Part shown: piece after piece, positions 17,050 to 25,974 of the stretch
Layout of the letters: every line of letters begins with the position of its first letter
How positions within the stretch are numbered: the stretch's first letter is position 1
NCBI RefSeq assembly: GCF_019669985.1
Contig: NZ_AP019782.1
Location: 1,792,001 to 1,856,000 of the forward strand
From: Methylogaea oryzae
GTDB taxonomy: Bacteria > Pseudomonadota > Gammaproteobacteria > Methylococcales > Methylococcaceae
Length of the DNA stretch: 64,000 bases
Direction: 5' to 3'
Position numbers and translations under genes: made by a program
The notes under the pieces: model-generated
Databases searched by the model: none
What the model was told of the DNA's origin: nothing
The model's input: only the letters and a program-made list of their open reading frames with translations

Positions 17050-17802
17050 ATGGCCGAAGCAATCACCCGCAAGCAACGCGAACTCAAAGTCAGGCACGAG
17101 TTGATCCTGGACGTGGCGGCCCGGCTTATCGCCGAACACGGTTTCGCCAATCTGGGCATGGATCGCATCGCCGAAGCGATGGAATACTCCAAGGGCACCA
17201 TCTACCAGCACTTTCAGTGCAAGGAGGAGGTGCTGATGCAACTGTGCATGCGGGGCCTGCGTATTTGGGGGGAGTTTTTCGACCGCGCGTTGGCGTTCCG
17301 CGGCAACAGCCGCGAGCGGCTGCAGGCTTTTCACCTGGGGCACGATTATTACGCCCGGCTCTATCCGGTGGAGTACGAGGCCAGCTACACGGTGAAATCC
17401 GCCGGGGTGCGCGACAAAATCTCCGCGGACAACCACGCCGCCCACAACGCGCTGCTGAAAGAGGTGCTGGACCGGGTGGTCGTGGTGGTGGACGAAGCCA
17501 TCGCCGCCGGCGATTTGAGCCTGCCCCGGGACATGCGTCCGCAGGATCTGGTTTACGGCTTCTGGGCTGTGCACTACGGCGAGTTGATGATGGAAAACTA
17601 CAACTTCGGCTATGGCGCCATGGGCATCGGCAATCGAGAAAGCACCGTGCGGACGGTATTGCGCGCCCTGTTGGACGGCTTGGGGTGGCGACCGCTGTCG
17701 TCGCAACACGATTTCGCCGCCGTGGCGGAACGCATCGGCCGCGAGGTGTTCCCGCAAGAAGTGGCGCGGCTGGCCGGACGGGAAGGGGAGCAGGCGTCAT
17801 GA
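17050..17802 (+). CDS. TetR-family regulator
   Basis: The protein has 250 residues. The HTH at about 14-62 contains HGFANLGMDRIAEAMEYSKGTIYQHF. The large C-terminal domain (about 80-245) is unlike the other TetR in the window. The stop overlaps the pgeF start in ATGA, so the two are translationally coupled, an unusual pairing for a peptidoglycan-editing factor. The ligand is unknown. The 209 bases upstream hold its promoter region, with nothing more I can support. Confidence 0.9.
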   Translation: MAEAITRKQRELKVRHELILDVAARLIAEHGFANLGMDRIAEAMEYSKGTIYQHFQCKEEVLMQLCMRGLRIWGEFFDRALAFRGNSRERLQAFHLGHDYYARLYPVEYEASYTVKSAGVRDKISADNHAAHNALLKEVLDRVVVVVDEAIAAGDLSLPRDMRPQDLVYGFWAVHYGELMMENYNFGYGAMGIGNRESTVRTVLRALLDGLGWRPLSSQHDFAAVAERIGREVFPQEVARLAGREGEQAS

Positions 17803-18575
17803 CCGATTCGTTCATCATTCCCGACTGGCCGGCGCCGGCCAATGTGCGGGCCGCGGTTACCACCCGCTCGGGCGGTGTCAGCGTCGGTCCCTACGCCGCT
17901 TTCAATCTCGCCGCCCACGTGAACGACGATCCCGCCCATGTGGCGGAGAACCGCCGCCGGTTGCGGGAGCGCCTGGATCTGCCGGCCGAGCCGGCTTGGT
18001 TGGAGCAGGTGCACGGCGATGCCGCCGTCGATGCCGGCCGTTCCGAAAGCCGCCGCGCCGACGCCAGTTTCACCGACGAAGCCGGGACGGTTTGTGCCGT
18101 CCTGACCGCCGATTGCCTGCCGGTGCTGTTCTGCGATGTGGCCGGCACCCGGGTGGCGGCCGCCCATGCCGGCTGGAAAGGGTTGGCGGCGGGCGTGTTG
18201 CGCCGAACGGCGCAAGCGCTCTCCGCTCCCGTCGCGTCGAGGGAGCCCGCCGGCTTTCCCGCAAACACCCGCGAAATCATCGCCTGGCTGGGGCCGGCCA
18301 TCGGTCCCGGCGCTTTCGAAGTGGGCGGCGAAGTGCGCGAAGCGTTCCTGGCCCGTTTGTCCGGGGCCGACGCGGCCTTTTCTCCGAAAGGGCAGGGAAA
18401 ATGGCTGGCCGATTTATACGCCCTGGCGCGGCTGGATTTGGCGGCAGCGGGTGTCACCCGCGTCTACGGCGGCGGCTTGTGCACTTACAGCGACGGCGAA
18501 CGGTTTTATTCCTACCGCCGTGAGCCGGTCACAGGGCGCATGGCCAGCTTAATCTGGTTGGCCTCGCCTCGGTAG
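17799..18575 (+). CDS. pgeF: Peptidoglycan editing factor / purine nucleoside phosphorylase (YfiH family)
   Basis: The protein has 258 residues. The start is taken at 17799 from the ATGA overlap with TetR; the open frame upstream is out-of-frame shadow. Family motifs are TRSGGVSVGPY (about 24-34), LEQVHGDA, ADCLPVLFCD, AAHAGWKGLAAGVL and GGGLCTYSDGERFYSYRR. The His and Cys residues in these bind the catalytic zinc. In E. coli the protein prevents wrong amino acids (Ser for Ala) entering the peptidoglycan stem. Confidence 0.93.
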   Translation: MTDSFIIPDWPAPANVRAAVTTRSGGVSVGPYAAFNLAAHVNDDPAHVAENRRRLRERLDLPAEPAWLEQVHGDAAVDAGRSESRRADASFTDEAGTVCAVLTADCLPVLFCDVAGTRVAAAHAGWKGLAAGVLRRTAQALSAPVASREPAGFPANTREIIAWLGPAIGPGAFEVGGEVREAFLARLSGADAAFSPKGQGKWLADLYALARLDLAAAGVTRVYGGGLCTYSDGERFYSYRREPVTGRMASLIWLASPR

Positions 18576-18628
18576 GGCGCGCCGGACGCGGTCGACGGCA
18601 AAAGCGGCCGGGGAGCTATCCCGGTCGA

Positions 18629-19921
18629 TTAGGCGCCTGGCAGGCGATGCTTCATCAGCGATTTCGCCCCTTGCGACAGGACGTAAACCAGCATGATGTT
18701 TCCGGAAAGCACCATGGGAAGTATGGGCTCCAGCATCCTGGCATACCCAAGGAAAAGCGCGCCAAAAACAAAGGTGGGCACTACGCCAAGGAGCAGCTGA
18801 ATAGCCCAGGGGTAGCGCAACGCCATAATCGCGATACCGAGAAAGCCGGACCAAACATTCCAGCGATTTTTGTCCAGCAACGGGATAAAGCCGTCAAACA
18901 ATTCGATTCGCGAGACCTTGGTTAAATGCACGTCCCGGTCGTTGACCTGGTTCAGTATTCTGTTGACGACGATACGCGGATATTCTTTGGCGTGTTCCCT
19001 AAGCCATAAAGCCGATACTTGATTGGCGAATCTCGATGCTTCCAAGTCGCTTTTAAAGCGATGGGACGCCATCGCTTGAATCTCGTTGACGTCCATTTTC
19101 TCCTCCGGCCCTGCCCCTGGTATTGCAACTTTGCCCAATTCCCAGATAAACGAATAGGGGCCTTGCGTGGACAGCGGCAAGAAATCGCCGTAGATCCGGT
19201 AGTTTCTCGTGATCCAAGGCGACCAAGCCAGAACAATGGCCAGAATATAGGCCGACAGGCATTTGGAAAAGCTGGATGGCGACGACTTCCAGGCTTTAAC
19301 CAACGGCAGTATCGAAAGCAGAAATAGGAATGGCACGAAGTTGGGGCGGGCCAGTATGGCCGCGACCGATAGCGCGCCGAGAGCGAAATAGGCCTGACAA
19401 ACCGCGGGCGCCCGCTGCGCCCAGAGAGAGACGCCCAGCACCAGGTATAGGAATCCTTCCGCCAGTGATTCCGTTCCGGCCTTGTAGCTCCAGAAGACCG
19501 ACGATTTGGCGACGGCAACGATTAGGAGGAACGAAAAAGCCAGCGGCTTGGACGCGCTGGCGATGTAGATCTCCCGAGCCAGAAACCCCGCCGAGCCGAA
19601 AACAAACAGGCCTTGCGCGTAGCGCAGCGCGTCGAGGTTGGCATCCCCGAAAAGAAAGAAAACCAAGCCGTGGAAAAGCGGGATGGTGGGGGGTTTATAG
19701 CTGCGCCAGAAGCTATCGAACGAAAAGTCGAAGCTCCTTGCTACCCCCGAGCCCAATTTGACATAGTCTTCCAAATCGGAAAACGGCGGTTCGTCGATCT
19801 GATGCCAATAATAAATTCGCAAGCCCCAGAACAGTAACAGCAGCGCCGCCATGGAAAGCCAACCCGCCACCGTTCGGCAACGGTCGTTATTGCTTATCTG
19901 CGCACTATGCATAAATAGCAT
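18629..19921 (-). CDS. Multi-pass glycosyltransferase-like protein (GT39/ArnT-like)
   Basis: The protein has 430 residues with about ten hydrophobic helices. A first loop after TM1 carries acidic residues (DEPPFSDLEDY at about 43-53), where GT39/GT-C enzymes keep the catalytic Asp. SYKPPTIPLFHGLVFFLFG follows. Such enzymes move a sugar from polyprenyl phosphate on the outer face of the inner membrane. It is the last gene of the glycan locus and overlaps the preceding gene by 17 bases. Assignment to a GT-C family is by layout, and the sugar is unknown. Confidence 0.75.
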   Translation of the reverse strand: MLFMHSAQISNNDRCRTVAGWLSMAALLLLFWGLRIYYWHQIDEPPFSDLEDYVKLGSGVARSFDFSFDSFWRSYKPPTIPLFHGLVFFLFGDANLDALRYAQGLFVFGSAGFLAREIYIASASKPLAFSFLLIVAVAKSSVFWSYKAGTESLAEGFLYLVLGVSLWAQRAPAVCQAYFALGALSVAAILARPNFVPFLFLLSILPLVKAWKSSPSSFSKCLSAYILAIVLAWSPWITRNYRIYGDFLPLSTQGPYSFIWELGKVAIPGAGPEEKMDVNEIQAMASHRFKSDLEASRFANQVSALWLREHAKEYPRIVVNRILNQVNDRDVHLTKVSRIELFDGFIPLLDKNRWNVWSGFLGIAIMALRYPWAIQLLLGVVPTFVFGALFLGYARMLEPILPMVLSGNIMLVYVLSQGAKSLMKHRLPGA

Positions 19922-20978
19922 TCTCGATAACCTGGGTGGCGTGAGCGCCGGCTAAATGGAGGCTTGTGACTTTTTGACTGTCCGGCTTCCATGTCGCAAC
20001 GTTTTCTAGCGGAATTTCGTCCAAACAGCCGTATTGGCCGTAAAGCAAGCCGATATTCTTGGTCCAGTCGACCAAGGCGTCGGTTTCGGCCCAGCCTTCC
20101 CGCGTCAGCAATACCAGTTTCTTGTCGTGGCAGCAGGCTTCGCTGATAATTCCATAACCGGGCTTTGAAATGACAATATCGGAGCTGGCGACGATGTCTA
20201 TAAAATCGAAGGGTACTGCACCGATTTTAATGCCGTGAGGTAAATCCCAGGCGTCGGGCGTAAATAAGACAAAATTGCGGTTGTGCGGGGGCGAGGCTGG
20301 CGCGGCGGGAACGTCCCGGCCGAAGGCATAGACGACCCAGGCGGCCGTTTCATCTATACCGAGCACCTGGGCGATTTGCGCACGGCGGTTTTGGCCCACG
20401 GCGGAAATCGGACCGATGGGCTGAACCCTCGGGTGCCATTCGGGCAGGATTCCTGGCGTTATCGCAACGTATGAGGAGGCCCTTTTATAAGCATTTCTCG
20501 CCAAGCCGATGTGCTCCGCATCGTAAGCGGAGCCGTCGGCGTGATAGGAGAAAATATCGGCCCAATTCAACGAACTGGCTACCACCGACGGAATCTCCAG
20601 CGCATTCGCTGCCGCGATTGCAACAAAGCCGGTATTCGAAATTAACGCATTCGCTTGCAGGGACGCCAGCCTTTCGATTTCCGCATCGACGTGCGCATCG
20701 AAGTTATCCATCAAGTCGTGAAACGCCTGCTTGGTTTTCCGCCAATCGATCTCGAAACCGTCGCGTAAAAAAATCGTGGCGTCCGTTTCCAGGGGGCGGT
20801 GGTCGAAGTCGAAATTCAGCCGTTCACCGAGCTTGCTCCGAGGCAGCTCGGATCGAACAACCATTTCAAGCCGAGGATTGTTGCGAACCAGCGCATTAAG
20901 CCAAGGGGCCGACTGGCCTAGGTGTCCGTATCCGTGAGCGGATAAATCGACTACAAGCCTAAAAGGAGCGTCAGGCAT
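19905..20978 (-). CDS. GT-B-fold glycosyltransferase-like protein
   Basis: The protein has 357 residues. The N-terminal domain begins VVDLSAHGYGHLGQSAPWLNAL, like the nucleotide-sugar transferase-like half of L-arabinokinases and MurG-type GT-B enzymes. SKPGYGIISEACCHDKKLVLL (about 270-290) is the conserved donor-binding stretch. It is soluble, with no membrane helix. Its start overlaps the flippase-like gene by eight bases. It probably adds a sugar on the cytoplasmic side. Donor and acceptor cannot be read from the sequence. Confidence 0.8.
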   Translation of the reverse strand: MPDAPFRLVVDLSAHGYGHLGQSAPWLNALVRNNPRLEMVVRSELPRSKLGERLNFDFDHRPLETDATIFLRDGFEIDWRKTKQAFHDLMDNFDAHVDAEIERLASLQANALISNTGFVAIAAANALEIPSVVASSLNWADIFSYHADGSAYDAEHIGLARNAYKRASSYVAITPGILPEWHPRVQPIGPISAVGQNRRAQIAQVLGIDETAAWVVYAFGRDVPAAPASPPHNRNFVLFTPDAWDLPHGIKIGAVPFDFIDIVASSDIVISKPGYGIISEACCHDKKLVLLTREGWAETDALVDWTKNIGLLYGQYGCLDEIPLENVATWKPDSQKVTSLHLAGAHATQVIENAIYA

Positions 20979-21933
20979 CGATTTTGTGCCACTGAAATGC
21001 GTACCAAGCGCCAGGAAGGCTGGCTAATGCGTAAAAAATACCCAGCATGACCGAAGAGGTGAGCGCAACTTGGGGGTTGACCCCCACCATGCCGAGGACG
21101 GAGATCGCCGCGACCTCTCTTACCCCCCAGCCTCCCAACGATACAGGAAGCATTTGCGCCAAAATAATCGCGGGAAAAATGGTTAATCCGAGCCAAAAAC
21201 TGATTTCCGAACCGAGGCCCATCATGACGGACCATAACGCAACGGCCGAGAGCAAATGAACGGCCAGGGAAATGGACAGGACCGAAAAAATCTTTAGCGG
21301 GCTGCAAATGAGGTGTTTCATGCCGGAGGCAATGTACGCAATCGGTCGTATCCACCGGCGATGGTGAGCCTTTCTTTCAAAGAACGGCGCCATGTAGGCG
21401 AGCACGAGCGGCGAGACCAACATTAGAAAGGTCAGCGACGCGGCGATAATTTGGGTTTCCGTGTTTTGGAATTCCTTAATGTCGTTTACAAAGGCCAGGG
21501 GGACAAGGAAAAACAGCGCAATTAAAGCGAAACCTCTATCGATAACCGTGCTGACCGCGCCCAACGTAAGGCGAACGCCGCATCGCTTAATCATGACCAC
21601 GCGAATGGCGTCTCCTCCGATGGATGCCGGCAAAAATTGCCCCATAAAAACGGAAAGATAGGTGATTTTCACCAGCGTCGATAGGGCGGTTTTCAAATCG
21701 TACGCGGATAAAATAATACGCCAGCGTTCTCCCATGATGGCCGGCTGAATCAATGTTGCGACAATTCCAACAATCAACCACATAGGCTCTTTCGGCGTAA
21801 ATTGATGCGCCTGCAGATCAAACTTGGTGAATAGCCAAAATAGCAGCGTTATTGAAATAGCCAGCTTTATCAGGAAAGCGATTTTTTTCTTGATTCCTGT
21901 GGCGCGGTCTCCCTTGGTCATGTTTGATCTCAT
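20971..21933 (-). CDS. Lysylphosphatidylglycerol-synthase-TM / AglD-type membrane protein
   Basis: The protein has 320 residues and eight or so membrane helices. VSLGGWGVREVAAISVLG and LPASIGGDAIRVVMIKRCG are hallmarks of the UPF0104/LPG_synthase_TM domain without the lysyl-transfer domain. Relatives are suspected to move lipid-linked sugars or phospholipids across the membrane. Here it sits between a GT2 and a GT-B gene, fitting a lipid-linked glycan flippase, though that is inference. Codon use and GC are lower than in the flanking core genes. Confidence 0.82.
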   Translation of the reverse strand: MRSNMTKGDRATGIKKKIAFLIKLAISITLLFWLFTKFDLQAHQFTPKEPMWLIVGIVATLIQPAIMGERWRIILSAYDLKTALSTLVKITYLSVFMGQFLPASIGGDAIRVVMIKRCGVRLTLGAVSTVIDRGFALIALFFLVPLAFVNDIKEFQNTETQIIAASLTFLMLVSPLVLAYMAPFFERKAHHRRWIRPIAYIASGMKHLICSPLKIFSVLSISLAVHLLSAVALWSVMMGLGSEISFWLGLTIFPAIILAQMLPVSLGGWGVREVAAISVLGMVGVNPQVALTSSVMLGIFYALASLPGAWYAFQWHKIDA

Positions 21934-21988
21934 ATCTTAGCGGTTATATTAAGAGTGGCGAGCCGCGCCAGGAAATCGATTGCAGTTA

Positions 21989-22684
21989 TTAGTGCGTCAA
22001 TTCGTGGTAGAAAGCCTTCAAGAATCTTATTCCGGTAGGTATGCTGCGCGCCTGCGTTTCCCCAAAAATTCTATTGCCTTCGATGGTCGGGAATTCTGCA
22101 ATCTTCAGCCCAGACTTGAACGCTCTCATCGTCATCTGGTACTCGATCGTATAGTCGCTCGCATCCAGCTTAAGAGTTTCCGTGGCGCTCTTGGTTATCG
22201 CTCTATAACCATTAATAGAGTCGGTGATAAAGGGGCCCTTCTTCCGGAAGGCAATGTTTGCCATGAGGTTGAACGCGTTATTGGCCCATTTTCTCCATCT
22301 GAAGATTTGGTCGTCTTCTTCGTTTCTTGCGCCTTTCATCATTCTGGAGGCGATGACGATATCGGCGCCTTCCGAAAGATACTTCCTGAACTTTGGCAGG
22401 TCTTCCGGATCTTCATTTCCGTCGGGGGAGAAAAAGATATAGGCATCCGCTTTGATTTGCTCGAATGCGAGATGGAACGCTTCACCCCGTCCCCGTTTAC
22501 TCTGTCCGATAACTTTTACGCCACGCTGGGTGAAGTATTCGACAGTGCCGTCGGTCGAGCCGCCGTCGACTACGACAATTTCGTCGAAGCCGGCGTTGGG
22601 TGTCGAGGGGGCCGGTATGCGAGGGAACATTACCTCGACACACTCTTTCTCGTTTTTAGTTAGAATGCACAGTGCTATTCGCAT
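21989..22684 (-). CDS. Family 2 glycosyltransferase (dolichyl-phosphate-mannose-synthase-like)
   Basis: About 231 residues starting [12 protein letters not shown]. The GT-A nucleotide site is EIVVVDGGSTDGT, and the metal motif FFSPDGNEDPED takes the place of DxD. No C-terminal membrane helices are present. A longer frame reaches 22807, but the GT2 fold begins right after the ATG at 22684; no clear ribosome binding site settles this. It overlaps the SDR gene by 29 bases. It probably charges a polyprenyl phosphate or extends the glycan. Confidence 0.83.
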   Translation of the reverse strand: MRIALCILTKNEKECVEVMFPRIPAPSTPNAGFDEIVVVDGGSTDGTVEYFTQRGVKVIGQSKRGRGEAFHLAFEQIKADAYIFFSPDGNEDPEDLPKFRKYLSEGADIVIASRMMKGARNEEDDQIFRWRKWANNAFNLMANIAFRKKGPFITDSINGYRAITKSATETLKLDASDYTIEYQMTMRAFKSGLKIAEFPTIEGNRIFGETQARSIPTGIRFLKAFYHELTH

Positions 22685-23708
22685 TTTCTGAATACCAAGT
22701 AATAGTTTTAGATATGCCATCCAAGAACGGAGTCTTGGCTTGGAACCCGATTTTTTCGAAGGCTTTTTTCGTGTCGCACATCCGCCTGGGTTGTCCGGTA
22801 AGGCCATCGGGGTTGAATTTCGGGGCTATCGAACGTCCCCTGATTTTCGATACCGTTTCTCCAATGAGTTCGGCGACGCGCGATATTTGTATTTCCTCGG
22901 CGGTTCCTATATTGATAGGATCGGCTTCCGGATAAAGCGCGGTTGTTTCGATCAATCCCCTGGCGAAGTCGTCCACATAAAGGAATGACCGGGAGTGCGA
23001 TCCGTCGCCCCAAACATCAAAGTAATCGGATTCCGTTGTCATGGCCCTATGAATAAGGGCCGGAATCACATGGGATTTCTCCGGGTCAAAGTTGTCCCTG
23101 GGACCATAGGCGTTATACGGACGCGCTATGGCAATGGACATGCCGTATTCCTTCGCGTATGCCTGTCCGACAAATTCCTCCATGCGCTTGGCCCATCCAT
23201 AACCCGCATTGGTCGGTTCCGGCTGATCCAGAACGCCCTCTTCTTCGGGGGTCGGTATGGAGCAATGCCGCGGATAAACGCAAGCGGAGCTGGTGACCAG
23301 GAACCGTTCGACGGCCGATTGCTGCGCCAAGCGAATGACGCCTAAAAAAGGCGTCATATTGTCGTGAAATATCGATGCGGGATGTTTGAAATTGAATTCC
23401 AGGCCACCGACGGACGCCGCCATGTACATGACGATAGGGCAGGTCTTCAGAACCTTGGCGACGAAGTCCAGATCATTCAGGTTCCCGCAATGGATCTCGC
23501 ATTCCCCATTCCGAATCGGCGTTTCGAGATATTTGGGCTGAGGGACACGCGTAATTACGACCGGCTTGGCCCCGATAGCGAGCAACTGCTCGACCACGTG
23601 GCTGCCGATAAAACCGCTTCCCCCCAGGACGAGCACTCGTTTGGAGGCGAAGTAATCCCGCGTCTTTTCGTGAAAGTCCCGGGCGGTGACCGCGGTTCGG
23701 TAACTCAT
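22656..23708 (-). CDS. colC: SDR epimerase/reductase, probable GDP-L-colitose synthase
   Basis: This 350-residue extended SDR has an NAD(P) site [18 protein letters not shown] (about 25-42). Catalytic groups are in TSSACVYP and YGWAKRMEE (Tyr-x3-Lys). The SSAC(V/I)YP form is that of GDP-fucose synthase and GDP-mannose 3,5-epimerase relatives, the group that contains ColC. The neighbours Gmd and ColD-like enzyme make GDP-4-keto-3,6-dideoxymannose, which ColC epimerises at C5 and reduces at C4. The ATGA overlap with gmd supports one pathway. The symbol rests on that context. Confidence 0.7.
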   Translation of the reverse strand: MSYRTAVTARDFHEKTRDYFASKRVLVLGGSGFIGSHVVEQLLAIGAKPVVITRVPQPKYLETPIRNGECEIHCGNLNDLDFVAKVLKTCPIVMYMAASVGGLEFNFKHPASIFHDNMTPFLGVIRLAQQSAVERFLVTSSACVYPRHCSIPTPEEEGVLDQPEPTNAGYGWAKRMEEFVGQAYAKEYGMSIAIARPYNAYGPRDNFDPEKSHVIPALIHRAMTTESDYFDVWGDGSHSRSFLYVDDFARGLIETTALYPEADPINIGTAEEIQISRVAELIGETVSKIRGRSIAPKFNPDGLTGQPRRMCDTKKAFEKIGFQAKTPFLDGISKTITWYSENANSTVHSN

Positions 23709-24712
23709 TTTGGCACCATGCGATCGGCCACGCCTTCGAGCGCCAAGTCCGCCTGTACCATCAGGCGCACCAGTTCGTCAAAGGAGGTTCTCGGAACCCA
23801 ATTCAGTTTTTCTCTCGCCTTTGCCGCATCGCCAATGAGCAGGTCCACTTCGGTCGGGCGGAGATATCTGGGGTCGAATTCAACATGGTCTTCCCAATTG
23901 AGTCCGACGCATTCAAAGGCCTTGATCAAAAAGTCGCGTACGCTCCAGGTTTGGCCGGTAGCGATGACATAATCGTCTGGTTCGGGCTGTTGCAGCATCA
24001 ACCACATGGCCTCCACGTAATCCTTGGCGAAGCCCCAGTCGCGTTTCGCATCCAGATTGCCCAAATAAATTTTCTTTTCCTTTCCGGCAACGATGCGGCT
24101 TAGTCCGCGCGTGATCTTTCTGGTCACAAAGGTCTCGCCGCGCAGCGGGCTCTCGTGGTTGAACAAGATTCCGTTGGACGCGTGCATGCCATAAGCTTCG
24201 CGATAGTTGACCACCTGCCAATACGCGTAAACCTTGGCGCAGGCATACGGGCTGCGCGGGTAAAACGGCGTTTTCTCCGTCTGCGGGACTTCTCTAACGT
24301 CGCCGAACATCTCGGAACTAGAGGCCTGGTAATACTTGGTTTTGGACGCGCCGAAAACGTTTCTTATCGCCTCGAGCATGCGGAGCGATCCCAATCCCAC
24401 GACGTCGGCGGTATAAACCGGTTCGTCGAAGGAAACTCTCACGTGGCTCTGCGCGCCAAGGTTGTAAACCTCGTCCGGCTGCGCCAGCTCGACGATTCTT
24501 TCCAAGCGGCTGGAGTCGCTCAGCTCACCGTAGTGGAGGTGTAACCTGACGTCGCTTTCATGCAAGTCTTTGTACAGATGGAGGATGCGGCCGGTATTGA
24601 AAGACGAGGAACGGCGGATGATACCGTGTACCTCGTAGCCTTTTTCCAGCAAAAGTTCCGCTAGGTAGGCGCCGTCTTGCCCGGTAATACCGGTAATAAG
24701 AGCTCTTTTCAT
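23705..24712 (-). CDS. gmd: GDP-mannose 4,6-dehydratase
   Basis: The protein has 335 residues. The start [20 protein letters not shown] is the NADP site of Gmd, and SSSEMFGDV and [10 protein letters not shown] carry the catalytic Thr/Ser, Tyr and Lys. [15 protein letters not shown] and [20 protein letters not shown] are diagnostic for Gmd. It converts GDP-D-mannose to GDP-4-keto-6-deoxy-D-mannose. I chose 24712 rather than the upstream ATG at 24724, because it overlaps the previous stop as ATGA; the next gene starts in the same way. Confidence 0.95.
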   Translation of the reverse strand: MKRALITGITGQDGAYLAELLLEKGYEVHGIIRRSSSFNTGRILHLYKDLHESDVRLHLHYGELSDSSRLERIVELAQPDEVYNLGAQSHVRVSFDEPVYTADVVGLGSLRMLEAIRNVFGASKTKYYQASSSEMFGDVREVPQTEKTPFYPRSPYACAKVYAYWQVVNYREAYGMHASNGILFNHESPLRGETFVTRKITRGLSRIVAGKEKKIYLGNLDAKRDWGFAKDYVEAMWLMLQQPEPDDYVIATGQTWSVRDFLIKAFECVGLNWEDHVEFDPRYLRPTEVDLLIGDAAKAREKLNWVPRTSFDELVRLMVQADLALEGVADRMVPK

Positions 24713-25905
24713 TTTGCAAAACACTCCCGAACTGAATTAACAATATAATCGACTTCAGACTGAGTCATACCCGGGTGCGTTCCCCAGTATAACCCACAGT
24801 CCATCACGGCATCGGCGCCGCGTAGATCCCCGGACACCAAGTAGTCATAGTGCTGGAACGCCGGCTGTCTAGTCATGTTGCCGCATATAATCGGCCGAGT
24901 TTCTATGCCGGAGTTTTCGAGATGCTTTTGTAATTTGTCCCTAATGGCGCGCGAGGAACAAATTACCGGATACCCGAACGGGGCCGCCGAAATTTTCGCA
25001 TCGTATCGAATCAAGGATAATATGCCTTCATCCGCGAGCGGCTTCAGGCCGGCGGATATCGCGGCGGAAATATCCCTGCGATGCGCATTGAAGCCTTCCA
25101 GTTTGGGCAGCTGCTTCAAGCCAATGGCCGCGTTGATATCCGTAGGACGGACGTTAAAGCCCGTTGTGATAAACATAAATCTGGGGTCGACTTCGGGATA
25201 AAGTTGAGTGAACTTGTCCGTATCGGTCCGGTGTCTGGTCCAACCGTGGCTGCGCAACGACCTCAAGAGATTGGCCATGTCATCGTCGTCCGTCACCACC
25301 ATTCCGCCTTCGACGGACGTGATGTGGTGCGAGAAATAAAAGCTGTAGGTGCCGATGTCGCCGAAAGTGCCTACATGCTTATTGTCCGATTTCACGCCGA
25401 GGGATTCGCACGTATCTTCGATCAACCACAGTCCGTGCTCGTTCGCGATCTGCGCATACGCGCTGCCGTCGAGACCATTTCCCAGGATATGTACCGCGCA
25501 TATCCCTACGGTTTTTTCGTTGATGGCTGCTTTGACGGTTTCCGGCGTCACTTGCAAGGTCGTGGGATCGCAATCCACGAAGCGGGGGATGGCGCCTGCC
25601 TGAATGATCGGCCAAACAGACGTGGACCACGTTACGGCCGGAACGATGACTTCGTCGCCCGGCATTAGTTTGCGCTTTTTCCCTTTGATGGGGCATAGCG
25701 GATTGGCTATGGCGAAAAACGCTAGAAGATTGGCGGACGAACCCGAGTTTACAAAAACAGCATTTTTGCTTCCAACGTATTTCGCAAACTCCGCTTCGAA
25801 CTCAAAGCATTTTGAGCCCATCGTGAGGAAGCCGGAGTCGAGAACGTCGATTACCGCTTTATACTCTTCCTCGCTGAGAGTGGACTTGTTTAAAGGTATT
25901 TTCAT
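24709..25905 (-). CDS. colD: GDP-4-keto-6-deoxymannose 3-dehydratase-like DegT enzyme (active-site His)
   Basis: This is a 398-residue DegT/DnrJ/EryC1/StrS-family PLP protein. Where aminotransferases have the Schiff-base lysine, this one reads [14 protein letters not shown], with His193 in the lysine position. That swap marks the 3-dehydratases ColD and RfbH. RfbH-type E1 enzymes also hold a [2Fe-2S] cluster with a CxCx7C cluster of cysteines, which is missing here. ColD is therefore the better fit, and gmd lies immediately downstream to supply the substrate. It is the first gene of the coupled gmd-colC set. Confidence 0.85.
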   Translation of the reverse strand: MKIPLNKSTLSEEEYKAVIDVLDSGFLTMGSKCFEFEAEFAKYVGSKNAVFVNSGSSANLLAFFAIANPLCPIKGKKRKLMPGDEVIVPAVTWSTSVWPIIQAGAIPRFVDCDPTTLQVTPETVKAAINEKTVGICAVHILGNGLDGSAYAQIANEHGLWLIEDTCESLGVKSDNKHVGTFGDIGTYSFYFSHHITSVEGGMVVTDDDDMANLLRSLRSHGWTRHRTDTDKFTQLYPEVDPRFMFITTGFNVRPTDINAAIGLKQLPKLEGFNAHRRDISAAISAGLKPLADEGILSLIRYDAKISAAPFGYPVICSSRAIRDKLQKHLENSGIETRPIICGNMTRQPAFQHYDYLVSGDLRGADAVMDCGLYWGTHPGMTQSEVDYIVNSVRECFAK

Positions 25906-25974
25906 TGGGTGCTCACGTGGTGACGATTGGGTTGCCGGATTGTTAGCCTTGTGGAGAGTAGTATACCAGCTCGC

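Noticed and set aside
24709-25905. Perosamine synthase (Per) or RfbH instead of ColD
   Set aside because: Per needs the lysine, which is His here; RfbH needs Fe-S cysteines, which are absent.
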